64,000 nucleotides of DNA from Terriglobia bacterium (GCA_020073495.1 JAIQFD010000001.1:124001-188000), one strand, 5' to 3'; shown: positions 29,449 to 38,307, counted from the first letter of the stretch. The notes: generated from the sequence alone by a model not told the origin. Numbers and translations: made by a program.

Positions 29449-30786
29449 ATGACAGCGAGCAGCGTGCCTATTCGCGTGCACGAGATGGAGATGGTGGTCG
29501 CCAGCGAACCCATGCGCCTGGTGATGGCGATGGTGGAGCGGGTGGCAGCCACTCCTGGGGCCGTGCTCATTACGGGCGAGACTGGCGTGGGAAAGGAACT
29601 GGTCGCGCGCGCGATCCATTCTTATTCAATGCGCTGCGCCAAGCCTTGGGTGGACGTGAATTGCGCCGCCATCCCCGAGCACCTGGTGGAGAGTGAACTC
29701 TTCGGATACGAAAAGGGCGCCTTCAGCGGGGCCGACGCGGCGAAAGCCGGACTGTTCGAACTGGCCGACAAAGGCACCCTGTTCCTGGACGAGATCGGCG
29801 AACTCGATCCCAAGGTGCAGGTCAAGCTGCTGCGCGTGTTGGACGGCGTCCCCTACTACCGATTGGGCGGCAATCGAAAAGTGTCGGTGGACGTGCGTAT
29901 CGTGGCCGCGACGAATCGCCCCCTGGAAGAGGCGGTCCGATTCGGACGTTTCCGCCGCGACCTGTATCACCGCCTGTCGCAGTTCCAGATCCGAGTGCCG
30001 GCGCTCCGGGAGCGTCCCGAGGACATTCCCGTGCTCGCCGAGATGTTCCTTCGCCAGAACTGCGACGCGCAGTTCTCTCCGGAGGCGCTGGAAGCGCTGA
30101 GCGCCTACGCCTGGCCGGGCAATGTTCGCGAATTGCGCAATGTGGTGATGAAGATGTCGGTGGTCGCCCGCGAGGGACGCGTCGAACCCGGCGACATTCC
30201 CTCCGAGATGGTCGACCGCAACGCGGTCTCGATCCCGCCGCCGGTGCCGGTGCGGGCCACCGGGGCAGATCTGGGAGAACTGGAGCGCCAGACGATCCTG
30301 CGCACCCTTCATCAGGCCGGCGGCCACCAGGGCGTCGCCTCCAAGATGCTGGGGATCTCGCGTCGTACGCTCAGCCGAAAGCTGAAGCAGTACCGCATCG
30401 AAGGATCTGAGGAGACGCTCCGCATCGAGCCGCCGCCGAATCCGCCCGATCCGCAGGACCAGTATTTTCGCATCGACTTGCAGGTGCCGGTCCGGATCCG
30501 CGACAGCAAGGGAAACGTGCACGAATTCACGACGGTGAATGTCAGCATGGGAGGCATTGCTCTGGAGGGCGTCAAGAACCCCTTCGCCCTGAGCCGCGAC
30601 TTTATCGTGTCGCTCCAGATCCCGGACGGACCCACGATCGAATCCACTGCGAAGCTGGTCTGGGCCGACATCAATGGCAGGGCCGGCGTGAACTTCGTGG
30701 AACTTCCCGAGGGAACTCACGAACACCTGCGGAAATGGATCGCCAGCCACCAGCAACAAGAGGCCTGGGATCCTGCTACACACTAA
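29449..30786 (+). CDS. Sigma-54 activator with C-terminal PilZ domain
   Basis: Transcription activator of 445 aa. The AAA+ domain has Walker A GETGVGKE, the sigma-54 loop GAFSGA (Ser in place of the usual Thr of GAFTGA), and Walker B TLFLDEIGEL. A Fis-type helix-turn-helix (GVASKMLGISRRTLSRKL) follows and then, atypically, a PilZ domain (about the last 105 residues). The PilZ has NVSMGG (N/DxSxxG) but its first motif reads RIDLQ rather than RxxxR, so c-di-GMP binding is uncertain. There is no receiver domain. ATG 29449 suits AGGAAA nine bases upstream; ATG 29440 abuts that site. Divergent from the protease operon, its likely target. Confidence 0.85.
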   Translation: MTASSVPIRVHEMEMVVASEPMRLVMAMVERVAATPGAVLITGETGVGKELVARAIHSYSMRCAKPWVDVNCAAIPEHLVESELFGYEKGAFSGADAAKAGLFELADKGTLFLDEIGELDPKVQVKLLRVLDGVPYYRLGGNRKVSVDVRIVAATNRPLEEAVRFGRFRRDLYHRLSQFQIRVPALRERPEDIPVLAEMFLRQNCDAQFSPEALEALSAYAWPGNVRELRNVVMKMSVVAREGRVEPGDIPSEMVDRNAVSIPPPVPVRATGADLGELERQTILRTLHQAGGHQGVASKMLGISRRTLSRKLKQYRIEGSEETLRIEPPPNPPDPQDQYFRIDLQVPVRIRDSKGNVHEFTTVNVSMGGIALEGVKNPFALSRDFIVSLQIPDGPTIESTAKLVWADINGRAGVNFVELPEGTHEHLRKWIASHQQQEAWDPATH

Positions 30787-30884
30787 CTCCCCGCACAAGC
30801 GGCATCAGATACACTGCTACGGAACATGGCCTCGCGGATCGGCTGCCGCTGTCTACCACGAGGATTCAATGAGTTAGGGCAGAA

Positions 30885-30933
30885 AAATGGTAGGCACGTG
30901 GGGACTCGAACCCCAGACCTCTACCGTGTCAAG
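30885..30933 (-). repeat. tRNA-Val 3' half (att-like copy 2)
   Basis: A 49-base sequence identical to bases 43910-43958, i.e. the 3' half of tRNA-Val(GAC) from the anticodon loop through CCA plus three bases. It ends abruptly at the anticodon loop, where the sequence changes to AATGAGG instead of the 5' half. The upstream 50 bases also match those left of the intact tRNA (GCGGATCGGCTGCCG, GGATTCAATGAGTTAGGGCA), giving a direct repeat of about 100 bases. This is the junction between islands A and B. Confidence 0.9.
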
Positions 30934-31256
30934 AATGAGGTCACAGACGTAAATCCCTTTGCCTGCCTTGCTTTCCGCATTTTCATAGCCCCAAGAAACG
31001 GCCCGATTTTGGCGAGTTTTGGTGACGAATTGGTGACGAGTTTTTGCCGGACTTCCAGGATCAGCTCTCAGACCGTGGGACTCATCGCTCCCACCGTTTG
31101 CTGCGCAAAAGTGTTGCGGCAAAGGATGTGGCACTCCGAAGACCTCGGAAAGGGTGGGCCCGCCCAAGTTTACTAAGTCTTTATGGACTCTTAATTCGAA
31201 CTTTACGAACTCTGTTATCAAATGACGGTAGCCGGATTCTGCCGGCGGGAGACAAA
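30934..31256. other. Non-coding left arm of island B
   Basis: No gene seen. The first 120 bases match the left arm of island A in patches (AAGAATGA-GTCAC, GCTTTCCGCAT) and contain the repeated word GGTGACGAATTGGTGACGAG near 31021-31042. The rest is unremarkable. A frame starting GTRTPD across the tRNA half is spurious. Confidence 0.6.
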
Positions 31257-31457
31257 ATGACTTCAACCCTCGCGTCATTGGGCTTCCTCGTACTGACATT
31301 TCTGCTGCTCAGTCGAGCCTCCGCCTGCCAGCCAGAGAATAGCCACTACAAACGACAACATCGGGTAAGCCAGTTTGCTAGCCGCAGGAGCGAACAAAAG
31401 TCGGATGACAACCCGCTGGCAGAAAGAAAATCAATGCCATCCTTGCGGCAGGTGTGA
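31257..31457 (+). CDS. Small secreted or membrane peptide, unknown
   Basis: Frame of 66 aa beginning MTSTLASLGFLVLTFLLLSRASACQ: a hydrophobic segment with a possible signal or lipoprotein cleavage near ASAC, followed by a basic, polar tail. It lies 163 bases upstream of kdpA, where kdpF often sits, but it is longer than KdpF and does not resemble it beyond hydrophobicity. No good ribosome-binding site is visible. May be spurious. Confidence 0.3.
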   Translation: MTSTLASLGFLVLTFLLLSRASACQPENSHYKRQHRVSQFASRRSEQKSDDNPLAERKSMPSLRQV

Positions 31458-31620
31458 TTGGGCGGCAACTGGGGCGCCTGTTGTGGATCCAAAGTCGATT
31501 AAGCGAAGATCGCCGCGTGCACGTCTGATAAGCGAACCTGAGGTCATCCTCACCTCAAGGCAACCTGCGAACCACAACCACATCCTCTCCATCTGCTTTT
31601 TCCACCCCGACAGGTTATGA

Positions 31621-33351
31621 ATGCAAGCACTAATCCAATATGGCGCTTTCCTCCTGCTCCTCACGCTGTTGGTCAAGCCTCTCGGCGGCTACATGGCACG
31701 TGTTTTCCAGGGACAGCGGACATTCTTGGATCCGGTGCTGAAACCCGTAGAACGTCTTCTGTACAGAATCACCGCTGTCGATGATCAGCAGGAGATGGAC
31801 TGGAAGGAATATGCGGTCTCGTTTGTGCTGTTTGGCTTGTGTGGAACTGTTTTTCTTTATGGAATCCTGCGCCTGCAGCGATTCCTGCCCTGGTTCTATC
31901 CCACTTATCAGAACGCGCCATTGACGCAGGACCTGGCGATGAACACGGCGATAAGTTTCTCCACCACCACCACCTGGCAGGCTTACAGCGGTGAGACGAC
32001 GATGAGCTACTTCAGTCAGATGGCCGGCCTGACTGCCCAGAATTTCCTGGCCGGGGCGGCTGGACTCGCCGTCGGCATGGCGTTCATCCGCGGGCTCGCT
32101 CGGCAAATGACAGACAAGCTGGGCAACTTTTGGGTCGATCTTGCGCGCGCCATGCTGTGGGTGCTGCTTCCCCTCGCACTCGCCGGCGCTCTTGTCCTGG
32201 TGTGGCAAGGCGTGCCCATGAATTTCCACCCCTACACAGAAGTAACAACGGTTGAAGGGGCAAGGCAGACCATCGCGCAGGGACCGGTTGCCGCCCTGGA
32301 GATCATCAAGAACCTCGGCACCAATGGCGGCGGGTTCTTCAATGCGAATGGGGCTCATCCCTACGAAAACCCGACCCCATTGACGAACCTGATCGCCATG
32401 CTGGCCATCGCACTGCTTCCGGCCGCGTTCACCAATACCTTCGGCCGCATGATTGGCAATCCGAGGCAGGGATGGATGCTTTACGCAGTGATGACGGTGC
32501 TGTTCGTCACCGGGCTCGGGGTGTGCGGGTGGTCAGAGCAACAAGGTAACCGCATCCTCGCGAAGCAAGCGCACGTGCAGGCCAGGTCCACCGCGGACCA
32601 GGCCGGCGGCAACATGGAAGGCAAGGAGGTAAGGTTTGGCATCGCGCAGTCTGTCTTAACCGCTGTGGTGACCTCCAACGGCGCGACCGGTTCTTACAAC
32701 TCGATGCATGACAGCTACACGCCGCTGGGCGGAGCGATGCTGCTGGTCAACATGCTGCTGGGCGAGATCGTCTACGGGGGGCTTGGCACAGGTCTTTACA
32801 GCATCATTCTGATCGCCCTGCTGGGCCTGCTGCTGGCGGGACTGATGGTGGGCCGAACACCGCAGTATCTCGGCAAGACGATCGGACCATCGGAAGCAAA
32901 GATGCTGACGCTCTACGTGCTCGCAGGTCCGATGGCCATTCTTCCGTTCACCGCGATCGCAGTCGTTACCCAGGCGGGCCTGGCAGGTCTCACGACCAAT
33001 ACGGGGGCACACGGATTCACGGAGATCATTTTCGCTTTCGCCTCTTGTATGGCCAACAACGGCCAGAGCTTTGCAGGGCTGAATGCCAATACGCCGTTCT
33101 ATAACCTGACCACTGCGATGGCCATGATGGTGGGCCGCTTCGGCCTGGCTATTCCGGCGTTGGCGCTCGCCGGACTCTTTGCCGGACAATCCCGCCGTTA
33201 TGGCGGGATCGGAACCATCCCCACCGACACGATCGTTTTCGCCCTCCTGCTGCTCGCCACCGCACTCATCGTGTGCGGTCTGAGCTTCTTCCCGGCGCTG
33301 ACCCTCGGGCCGGTGCTGGAACACCTGGCGGGCTTCAGACCTCTGGCTTGA
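31621..33351 (+). CDS. kdpA: Potassium-transporting ATPase subunit KdpA (orphan)
   Basis: K+-channel-like subunit of the Kdp P-type ATPase, 576 aa (E. coli 557), ten or so membrane segments. The four selectivity-filter regions are recognisable: TTTWQAYSGE, TNGGGFFNANGAHPYENPT, SNGATGSYNSMHDS and CMANNGQSFAGLNANTPF. The frame is intact. However, no kdpB or kdpC follows and no kdpDE is near; the next 280 bases hold at most a short remnant. Without the KdpB ATPase it cannot work as the usual pump, so it is a leftover of a truncated operon, or it uses subunits encoded elsewhere. ATG 31621 has AGG six bases upstream. Confidence 0.92.
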   Translation: MQALIQYGAFLLLLTLLVKPLGGYMARVFQGQRTFLDPVLKPVERLLYRITAVDDQQEMDWKEYAVSFVLFGLCGTVFLYGILRLQRFLPWFYPTYQNAPLTQDLAMNTAISFSTTTTWQAYSGETTMSYFSQMAGLTAQNFLAGAAGLAVGMAFIRGLARQMTDKLGNFWVDLARAMLWVLLPLALAGALVLVWQGVPMNFHPYTEVTTVEGARQTIAQGPVAALEIIKNLGTNGGGFFNANGAHPYENPTPLTNLIAMLAIALLPAAFTNTFGRMIGNPRQGWMLYAVMTVLFVTGLGVCGWSEQQGNRILAKQAHVQARSTADQAGGNMEGKEVRFGIAQSVLTAVVTSNGATGSYNSMHDSYTPLGGAMLLVNMLLGEIVYGGLGTGLYSIILIALLGLLLAGLMVGRTPQYLGKTIGPSEAKMLTLYVLAGPMAILPFTAIAVVTQAGLAGLTTNTGAHGFTEIIFAFASCMANNGQSFAGLNANTPFYNLTTAMAMMVGRFGLAIPALALAGLFAGQSRRYGGIGTIPTDTIVFALLLLATALIVCGLSFFPALTLGPVLEHLAGFRPLA

Positions 33352-33409
33352 AACGCACTGCAGCATCACATGATTGCGAGCCGTGCGTTAGGGAGTGCGA
33401 GTTTGACGC

Positions 33410-33577
33410 ATGACTTTCGAGCGGCGGCAGACCAAGCGCCACGAGCGAAATATGTGCGACCCTCATTGCCGCCTATCCGAATCTCTCCGCGCTTGTGAGA
33501 TCGAGTTCCCGATTCGATGCATTACGAATTCTTTACGGCCTCATTATCCATTTCTTATGCGCTCCGTATTCCAATGA
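33410..33577 (+). pseudogene. Possible kdpB 5' remnant
   Basis: A 55-codon frame 58 bases after kdpA, where kdpB normally begins. Its product starts MTFERRQTKRHERNMCDP, which has the Lys/Arg-rich lead-in and Asp-Pro that many KdpB N-termini show, but the similarity fades after about 25 residues and the frame stops. It may be chance. The remaining bases to 33634 hold nothing recognisable. Confidence 0.2.
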
Positions 33578-33634
33578 ACTGTGAAGTGGGTGCACGCACG
33601 GACGTAAGCGCGCGCGCCTCTACCAGGTGCTGGA

Positions 33635-33898
33635 ATGCTGACGATGGTCCTAGTTGCTGTCGTATGTGTAGCAGCTGAGCTTTTCCTCATTCGATTTCTC
33701 ATCGCGCTAATCGCAGAATCACGGAATTCTGTGCGCCTTAGCGCTACGGTGGTGCATCAGCTGCGCTCACAAACTCGCCAGAACTACTCTGTTCTGGCAT
33801 CTGGTGCAGCCCGAACGAAGCCCAACCAATATCAAGGCGCGTCGGTAGTTCCAATCACTGCAAGCGACGCCCACCGAATACTAAACGCCGGAAGATAA
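33635..33898 (+). CDS. Small single-pass membrane protein, unknown
   Basis: 87 aa: an N-terminal hydrophobic helix (MLTMVLVAVVCVAAELFLIRFLIAL) and a polar, Ser/Thr/Gln-rich remainder. I recognise no family. No clear ribosome-binding site. It is followed by another small membrane protein and the VWA gene, which may form one transcript. Confidence 0.4.
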   Translation: MLTMVLVAVVCVAAELFLIRFLIALIAESRNSVRLSATVVHQLRSQTRQNYSVLASGAARTKPNQYQGASVVPITASDAHRILNAGR

Positions 33899-33959
33899 TA
33901 ATGACGCGGGAATTGTCTACGAAACGATCTGTCGGCAGGATGTGAAAAAGGAAGGAAGT

Positions 33960-34205
33960 ATGCGTGCGTGGGTGTGGGTTATCTCGGTCATAGCTGTTGC
34001 GATCGTCAGTTTTGCGGCGGGTTTCCGCCTCGGGAAGCGCGCCGGACAATCGATTTCCGCGGGTGCGTCGTCCCTGGGGGTAGCCCAATTGAAGGAAACA
34101 GTGTTGGCGCTGCGCGCGCGTGTGGAGCAACTCGAAAACCGGCGTAAGAGCGCTCCAGTCGCGTCCGGCCAATATGTGGCGGGACGCAAGGACTACCGCA
34201 AATGA
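33960..34205 (+). CDS. Small membrane protein with coiled coil, unknown
   Basis: 81 aa: one hydrophobic helix (AWVWVISVIAVAIVSFAAGF), then a basic patch and a predicted coiled coil (LKETVLALRARVEQLENRR). ATG 33960 is preceded by AAGGAAGG, which supports this start over GTG 33942. It overlaps the VWA gene by four bases, so it is probably translated with it. Function unknown. Confidence 0.55.
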   Translation: MRAWVWVISVIAVAIVSFAAGFRLGKRAGQSISAGASSLGVAQLKETVLALRARVEQLENRRKSAPVASGQYVAGRKDYRK

Positions 34206-35248
34206 CTGCTCCCGTGAGCCGTTGTCCAGCAAGGCTGCAGTTCTTGGGGACACTAGTCTGGATCCTCAAGGCAGCGGTTCTTGCTGTGCTATGTGTGCAA
34301 CCGCTCTTAGCACAAATCGGCCAGGATGAAGTCCACTTCCTTCCGCCATCGAGGCCAGCCCGCCTAGCTGAACACCAGGCGACGCTGAAAACTAACGTCG
34401 ATCTGGTACTGGTACATGTCACCGTTACCGACTCCAAAGACCGCATCGTAAGCAACCTGCAGGCAGGCGACTTTTCGGTTCTTGACGGCAAGCATCCGCA
34501 AAACATTCGCTATTTATCGTCAGAAGACGCGCCCATCTCGATAGCTGTCATCTTCGATGCAAGCGGCAGCATGCGGAACAAACTTGATCAAGCTCGCGAC
34601 GCCGCAATCGAATTCTTCAGGTACTCCAATCCGCAAGACGAATTCGCTGTAGTCACGTTTGCCGACACGCCGCGCTTGCTGGCGGGGTTTTCTGACTCCG
34701 TCCCTGACATCGAATCGGTTTTACATCCCATTCAGGCTGATGGCGAGACGGCGCTTTGGGACGCCGTTTATCTCGGGCTCGGCGAGATGCGAAAAGCGCG
34801 CTTTAGCAAGAAGGCACTCCTGGTGATCTCTGATGGCGGAGATAACCACAGCCGCTCCACGGAAGCTGAAATTAAGTCGGCCCTGAGAGAGGCGGACGTG
34901 CAGCTCTATGCCATCGACATCTTCGAAAGATATCCGAAGACACCCGAAGAGAGATCAGGACTGCTGTTTCTTGATGAGGTGACAAGTCTCACGGGCGGAC
35001 GCGTCTTCCTGACCCATGACTCGAACGAACTGCATCGGGCTGTGAGGCAGATCAGCGATGCATTGCGGACGCAGTACGTGCTTGGCTACTTACCAGGGCA
35101 ATCAGCACGAAACGGAAAGTGGCACAAGATCAAGGTAGAGCTGAAACACCCCAACCCGAGAAAACTTCGAGCCTACGCCAAGAAAGGCTATTACGGCTCT
35201 TTTGACAGATACCCACCGCCGTTACCACCCGCAGAAGCAGTGAAGTAA
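34202..35248 (+). CDS. VWFA-related acidobacterial-domain protein
   Basis: Secreted or envelope VWA protein, 348 aa, with an N-terminal hydrophobic segment (about residues 15-40) that may be a signal anchor. The 'VWFA-related acidobacterial domain' pattern is clear: VDLVLVHVTVTDSKDRIV, LQAGDFSVLDG, then the VWA metal site DASGSM, TALWDAVYLGL and ISDGGDN. The C-terminus ends with KLRAYAKKGYYG, a common feature of the family. Role unknown; VWA domains bind proteins through a metal. It is a strong phylum indicator. Confidence 0.88.
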   Translation: MTAPVSRCPARLQFLGTLVWILKAAVLAVLCVQPLLAQIGQDEVHFLPPSRPARLAEHQATLKTNVDLVLVHVTVTDSKDRIVSNLQAGDFSVLDGKHPQNIRYLSSEDAPISIAVIFDASGSMRNKLDQARDAAIEFFRYSNPQDEFAVVTFADTPRLLAGFSDSVPDIESVLHPIQADGETALWDAVYLGLGEMRKARFSKKALLVISDGGDNHSRSTEAEIKSALREADVQLYAIDIFERYPKTPEERSGLLFLDEVTSLTGGRVFLTHDSNELHRAVRQISDALRTQYVLGYLPGQSARNGKWHKIKVELKHPNPRKLRAYAKKGYYGSFDRYPPPLPPAEAVK

Positions 35249-35281
35249 AACGCAGTTTGAAAGTTGAGGAGACACACAAAC

Positions 35282-37030
35282 ATGAGCCCCTTGTTGCAAA
35301 AGGTCGTAGCGCAGTCCGTGATCCGTTCGATAGTAATCCTGAGCCTCACATCGGTTGCTCCCCGCGGTTACGCCCAGAGCGTGGCAGAACCGGCACCGGA
35401 TCAGTCGGTTCGTAGCGTGAGTGCTGCCGCTGAATCGTCCAGCCAATCGACTGGCGCGGCAGATACCGCGATACCGCCCGCGGTCGCGAAGGAGCTTAAG
35501 GCGATGAAAGATCGCATCGCGCAGCTCGAGTCCGAGTTGAAGACTGGCAAGGCACCACAAATGCCCGCAACGCCCGTGGAAACCTCAAAGGCGACCGCGC
35601 CTAAACAACCAGAGGTCCCAGCACACGAGGGCCAACCAGAGGTGACGGCGCCCTTCGCCTACGCTGACTGGACTTGGCTCAACGGCAACCCGCGCAACAA
35701 GGATGCGGTGTGGGACTCCAAATTCTTCACCCCCGAAATCAGGTTCGACACCCACTTCGTGCACAGCTTCAATCACCCACAGGACGACACGATGGGCGGG
35801 TCTACCGAAATCTTTCGGTCCAACGAAATCCAGTTGGAGCAGATCAGCTTTGGCGGCGACTTCCACTGGCAGAACGTTCGGGGCCGGATCTTGACCATGA
35901 ATGGAATGTTCGCAACCACGACCCCACGGAACGACGCCAGCGCCGGTCGCGGCCAATGGGCGCTTCGTGGTGCTTACCGCTACGTTTCGGAAGCGTGGGG
36001 CGGATACCACTTCGATGTGAACCATGGGCTCAACATCGACGCGGGAATCTTTGTTTCCTACATCGGCCTGTTCAGCTACTACAACTTCGATAACTGGACC
36101 TACCAGCCGTCCTACGTGTCGTCCAACACGCCGTGGTTCTTCAACGGCATCCGCATCCAGTGGTTTCCCACCGACAAGCTGAAGATCGAGCCCTGGATCA
36201 TCAACGGATGGCAATCTTACGGGAGGATCGGCAGCAAACCCGGGCTGGGAGGACAGATCCTGTACCGTCCCAAACCATGGCTCTCGCTCGTCTTCAACAA
36301 CTACGGGATGGGTGAGGACACCCTCGGTACCGGAAACGGCCAGTTTGGCCGCACGCGCATCCACACCGACGACAGCGTTGAGATTAAGTACTACGACAGA
36401 CCGGAAAAGTTCCTAGACAAGATGGCGTTCTCTCTGACCGGCGATCTGGGTTGCGAGTACGGCGGCCCTCCGGGAGCAAACACGAATTGCTACCACAACA
36501 CCCCGACCAGCTTTAAGCAGACATTTGCCGGCTGGATGCTCTACAACCGCTGGTGGTTCAAGAAGGACTTGTACGCCATCACGATCGGCGGCGGGGCGAT
36601 GAGTAACCCCGGGCGGTACCTGACGCTGATGCCGCCCATCAATGGAGCAGACGCAATCTCCGGCTCCCCTTACTTTACGGCTAATCCCGGTGACCCGTTC
36701 AAAGGCTGGGATGGCTCCATCACGTATGACTGGATGCCCAAGCAGTACATCACCTTCCGTTCGGAGTTCGGCTATCGCCACGCCAACGTGCCGTACTGGA
36801 GCGGCCGCGGCGGGATCACGCCTCCGGGTGGAAACACGGGTTCTCCCAGCGTTTTCGCGGGCGGAAACAGCGGCAGCCCTGGCCAAGTAGTGCCCGGAAC
36901 TACCTTCGTGCCAGGCCCGTACTTGTCCGCTACGCCGGGGTTCACTTGCGTTGCGGGAGCGACCGGCTGGTGCCCCGATCTGCGCAAGGATGAGGCCAGC
37001 GTGAGGTTCGCCATCATGGTCAAGTTCTAG
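35282..37030 (+). CDS. OmpL-like outer-membrane beta-barrel porin
   Basis: 582-aa outer-membrane protein. A signal peptide is followed by a short coiled coil (KELKAMKDRIAQLESELK) and a long barrel with many aromatic-rich strands (GGDFHWQNVRGRI, FVSYIGLFSYYNFDNWTY, NTPWFFNGIRIQWFPTDKLKIEPWIINGWQSYG broken into strands). The pattern fits the beta-barrel porin-2 / OmpL-like family. It ends in Phe (IMVKF), the expected barrel end signal. ATG 35282 is favoured by GAGGAG upstream; TTG 35264 lies before it. It is separated from the efflux operon by a terminator. Confidence 0.75.
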   Translation: MSPLLQKVVAQSVIRSIVILSLTSVAPRGYAQSVAEPAPDQSVRSVSAAAESSSQSTGAADTAIPPAVAKELKAMKDRIAQLESELKTGKAPQMPATPVETSKATAPKQPEVPAHEGQPEVTAPFAYADWTWLNGNPRNKDAVWDSKFFTPEIRFDTHFVHSFNHPQDDTMGGSTEIFRSNEIQLEQISFGGDFHWQNVRGRILTMNGMFATTTPRNDASAGRGQWALRGAYRYVSEAWGGYHFDVNHGLNIDAGIFVSYIGLFSYYNFDNWTYQPSYVSSNTPWFFNGIRIQWFPTDKLKIEPWIINGWQSYGRIGSKPGLGGQILYRPKPWLSLVFNNYGMGEDTLGTGNGQFGRTRIHTDDSVEIKYYDRPEKFLDKMAFSLTGDLGCEYGGPPGANTNCYHNTPTSFKQTFAGWMLYNRWWFKKDLYAITIGGGAMSNPGRYLTLMPPINGADAISGSPYFTANPGDPFKGWDGSITYDWMPKQYITFRSEFGYRHANVPYWSGRGGITPPGGNTGSPSVFAGGNSGSPGQVVPGTTFVPGPYLSATPGFTCVAGATGWCPDLRKDEASVRFAIMVKF

Positions 37031-37040
37031 TCCTGGTGTG

Positions 37041-37083
37041 AAGCGGGCGTGCTGCTTCGCAGTTACGAAGGCACGCCCGCTTT
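37041..37083 (+). terminator. Rho-independent terminator after the porin gene
   Basis: Perfect 12-bp stem AAGCGGGCGTGC / GCACGCCCGCTT with an 18-base loop that contains a small inner hairpin (CTTCG...CGAAG), followed by TTTGATTATT. It starts 10 bases after the porin stop and ends before the efflux adaptor, so the porin and efflux operons are likely separate transcription units. Confidence 0.8.
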
Positions 37084-37132
37084 GATTATTGGGAAGCTTC
37101 GAACGGCTGCTGCCGTTGGGCGGATATTTGTC

Positions 37133-38269
37133 ATGAAAAGCAAAGGTTTGGAGATCGGTTATCTCCTTCTCGCCGTTCCTTTATTGCTGGCGCTGGTCGG
37201 CTGTAGCCGAGCGCATGGCGATGCGGCTGCGGAGGCGCCGCCTCCCGCCAAGGTCGTTCCCGATGTGGACGTCAACCTTTTGTCTGTGGACCACCCGGAG
37301 CAGTTTCCGCTCAGCGCCGTGACTGAGCACACTGCAACTTCGCGATTGGTGGTGACCGGTGCCGTGACCCCCGACATCGCTCGCAATGTTCCCGTCATAT
37401 CGCTGGCTACTGGCCGGGTGGTGGCCATTCACGCGCGACTGGGGGATATCGTTAAGAAAGGCCAGTTATTGCTGACCATTCGCAGCGACGATGTCGCAGG
37501 CGGCTTCTCCGATTACCGCAAAGCCGTCTCCGCCGAAGCCCTGACCCGCACCCAACTGGAGCGTGTCACCGACCTTTACAAACACGGCGCCAACTCGCTG
37601 AACGATCTCCAGGTCGCCGAAGATGCGGAAAACCGGGCCAAGATCGATCTCGAAACCACAGCCGAGCATCTCCGCCTGCTGGGCAACGACCCCGATCATC
37701 CGAAGGTCATGGTGGACATCTATGCGCCTGTCTCGGGCGTGATCACCGACCAGCAAGTCACCAACGCAGCTGGCGTACAGGCATTAGGCGCCAGCCCCTT
37801 CACCATTTCCGACCTGTCCTACATCTGGGTGGTATGCGATGTGTACGAAAACGATCTGGCTAACGTCCACCTTGACGAGAGCGCTGAAATCGCCGTGAAC
37901 GCATACCCGGATCAGGTGATCAAGGGCCGGATCAGCAACATTGGCGCAGTCCTCGATCCCAGTATTCGGACCGCGAAGGTGCGCCTCGAAGTCCGCAATC
38001 CCGGAATGTTGCGCATCGGTATGTTTGTGACAGCCACGTTCCACGGCCTGAAGAAGGAAACTCACACCGTCATTCCGGCGACTGCGATCTTGCACCTTCA
38101 TGACCGCGACTGGGTCTATGTGCCGACGGTGGACAATAAGTTCCGCCGGGTGGAAGTCGTCAGCGGTGAACCTGTATCGAGCGAGATGCAGGAGGTTGTC
38201 TCAGGACTGAAACCAGGCGAACGGGTGGTCACGAACGCACTCGTCCTCGAGCACACGGTCAATCAATAA
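37133..38269 (+). CDS. RND efflux periplasmic adaptor (CzcB/CusB-like lipoprotein)
   Basis: Membrane-fusion subunit of 378 aa. A lipoprotein signal ends in LALVGC (Cys24). The lipoyl half-motif GRVVAIHARLGDIVKKGQLLLTI, a helical hairpin (LTRTQLERVTDLYKHGANS) and the beta-barrel region IYAPVSGVITDQQV are all present. It bridges the inner-membrane pump and the outer-membrane channel encoded downstream. The frame opens earlier at 37049, inside the preceding terminator, so ATG 37133 is the sensible start. Confidence 0.88.
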   Translation: MKSKGLEIGYLLLAVPLLLALVGCSRAHGDAAAEAPPPAKVVPDVDVNLLSVDHPEQFPLSAVTEHTATSRLVVTGAVTPDIARNVPVISLATGRVVAIHARLGDIVKKGQLLLTIRSDDVAGGFSDYRKAVSAEALTRTQLERVTDLYKHGANSLNDLQVAEDAENRAKIDLETTAEHLRLLGNDPDHPKVMVDIYAPVSGVITDQQVTNAAGVQALGASPFTISDLSYIWVVCDVYENDLANVHLDESAEIAVNAYPDQVIKGRISNIGAVLDPSIRTAKVRLEVRNPGMLRIGMFVTATFHGLKKETHTVIPATAILHLHDRDWVYVPTVDNKFRRVEVVSGEPVSSEMQEVVSGLKPGERVVTNALVLEHTVNQ

Positions 38270-38307
38270 GTGAAAGGCAGGGCGGGCTCTCCCCCAGGGA
38301 ACAGCTA

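Larger units (their letters stand above)
19105..30933. mobile_element. Island A, between tRNA-Val 3' remnants
   Basis: About 11.8 kb flanked by direct repeats of the tRNA-Val 3' half (19105-19153 and 30885-30933). The segment just inside the left copy resembles that just right of copy 2, and the segment just left of copy 2 resembles that just left of the intact tRNA, so islands A and B share both end sequences. Cargo: peptide ABC importer, two membrane sensors, HD-GYP/GGDEF enzyme, subtilase, sigma-54/PilZ activator. No integrase or relaxase is recognisable, so it is a fixed or trans-mobilised element. Confidence 0.65.

Noticed and set aside
30874-31299. Minus-strand frame containing a Trp-Gly-Ser-Ser-Pro-His end as a gene
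   Set aside because: Antisense of the tRNA half and arm repeats; no domain and no ribosome-binding site.
31257-31457. kdpF
   Set aside because: Too long, with a polar tail and a possible signal cleavage; not like KdpF beyond one hydrophobic segment.
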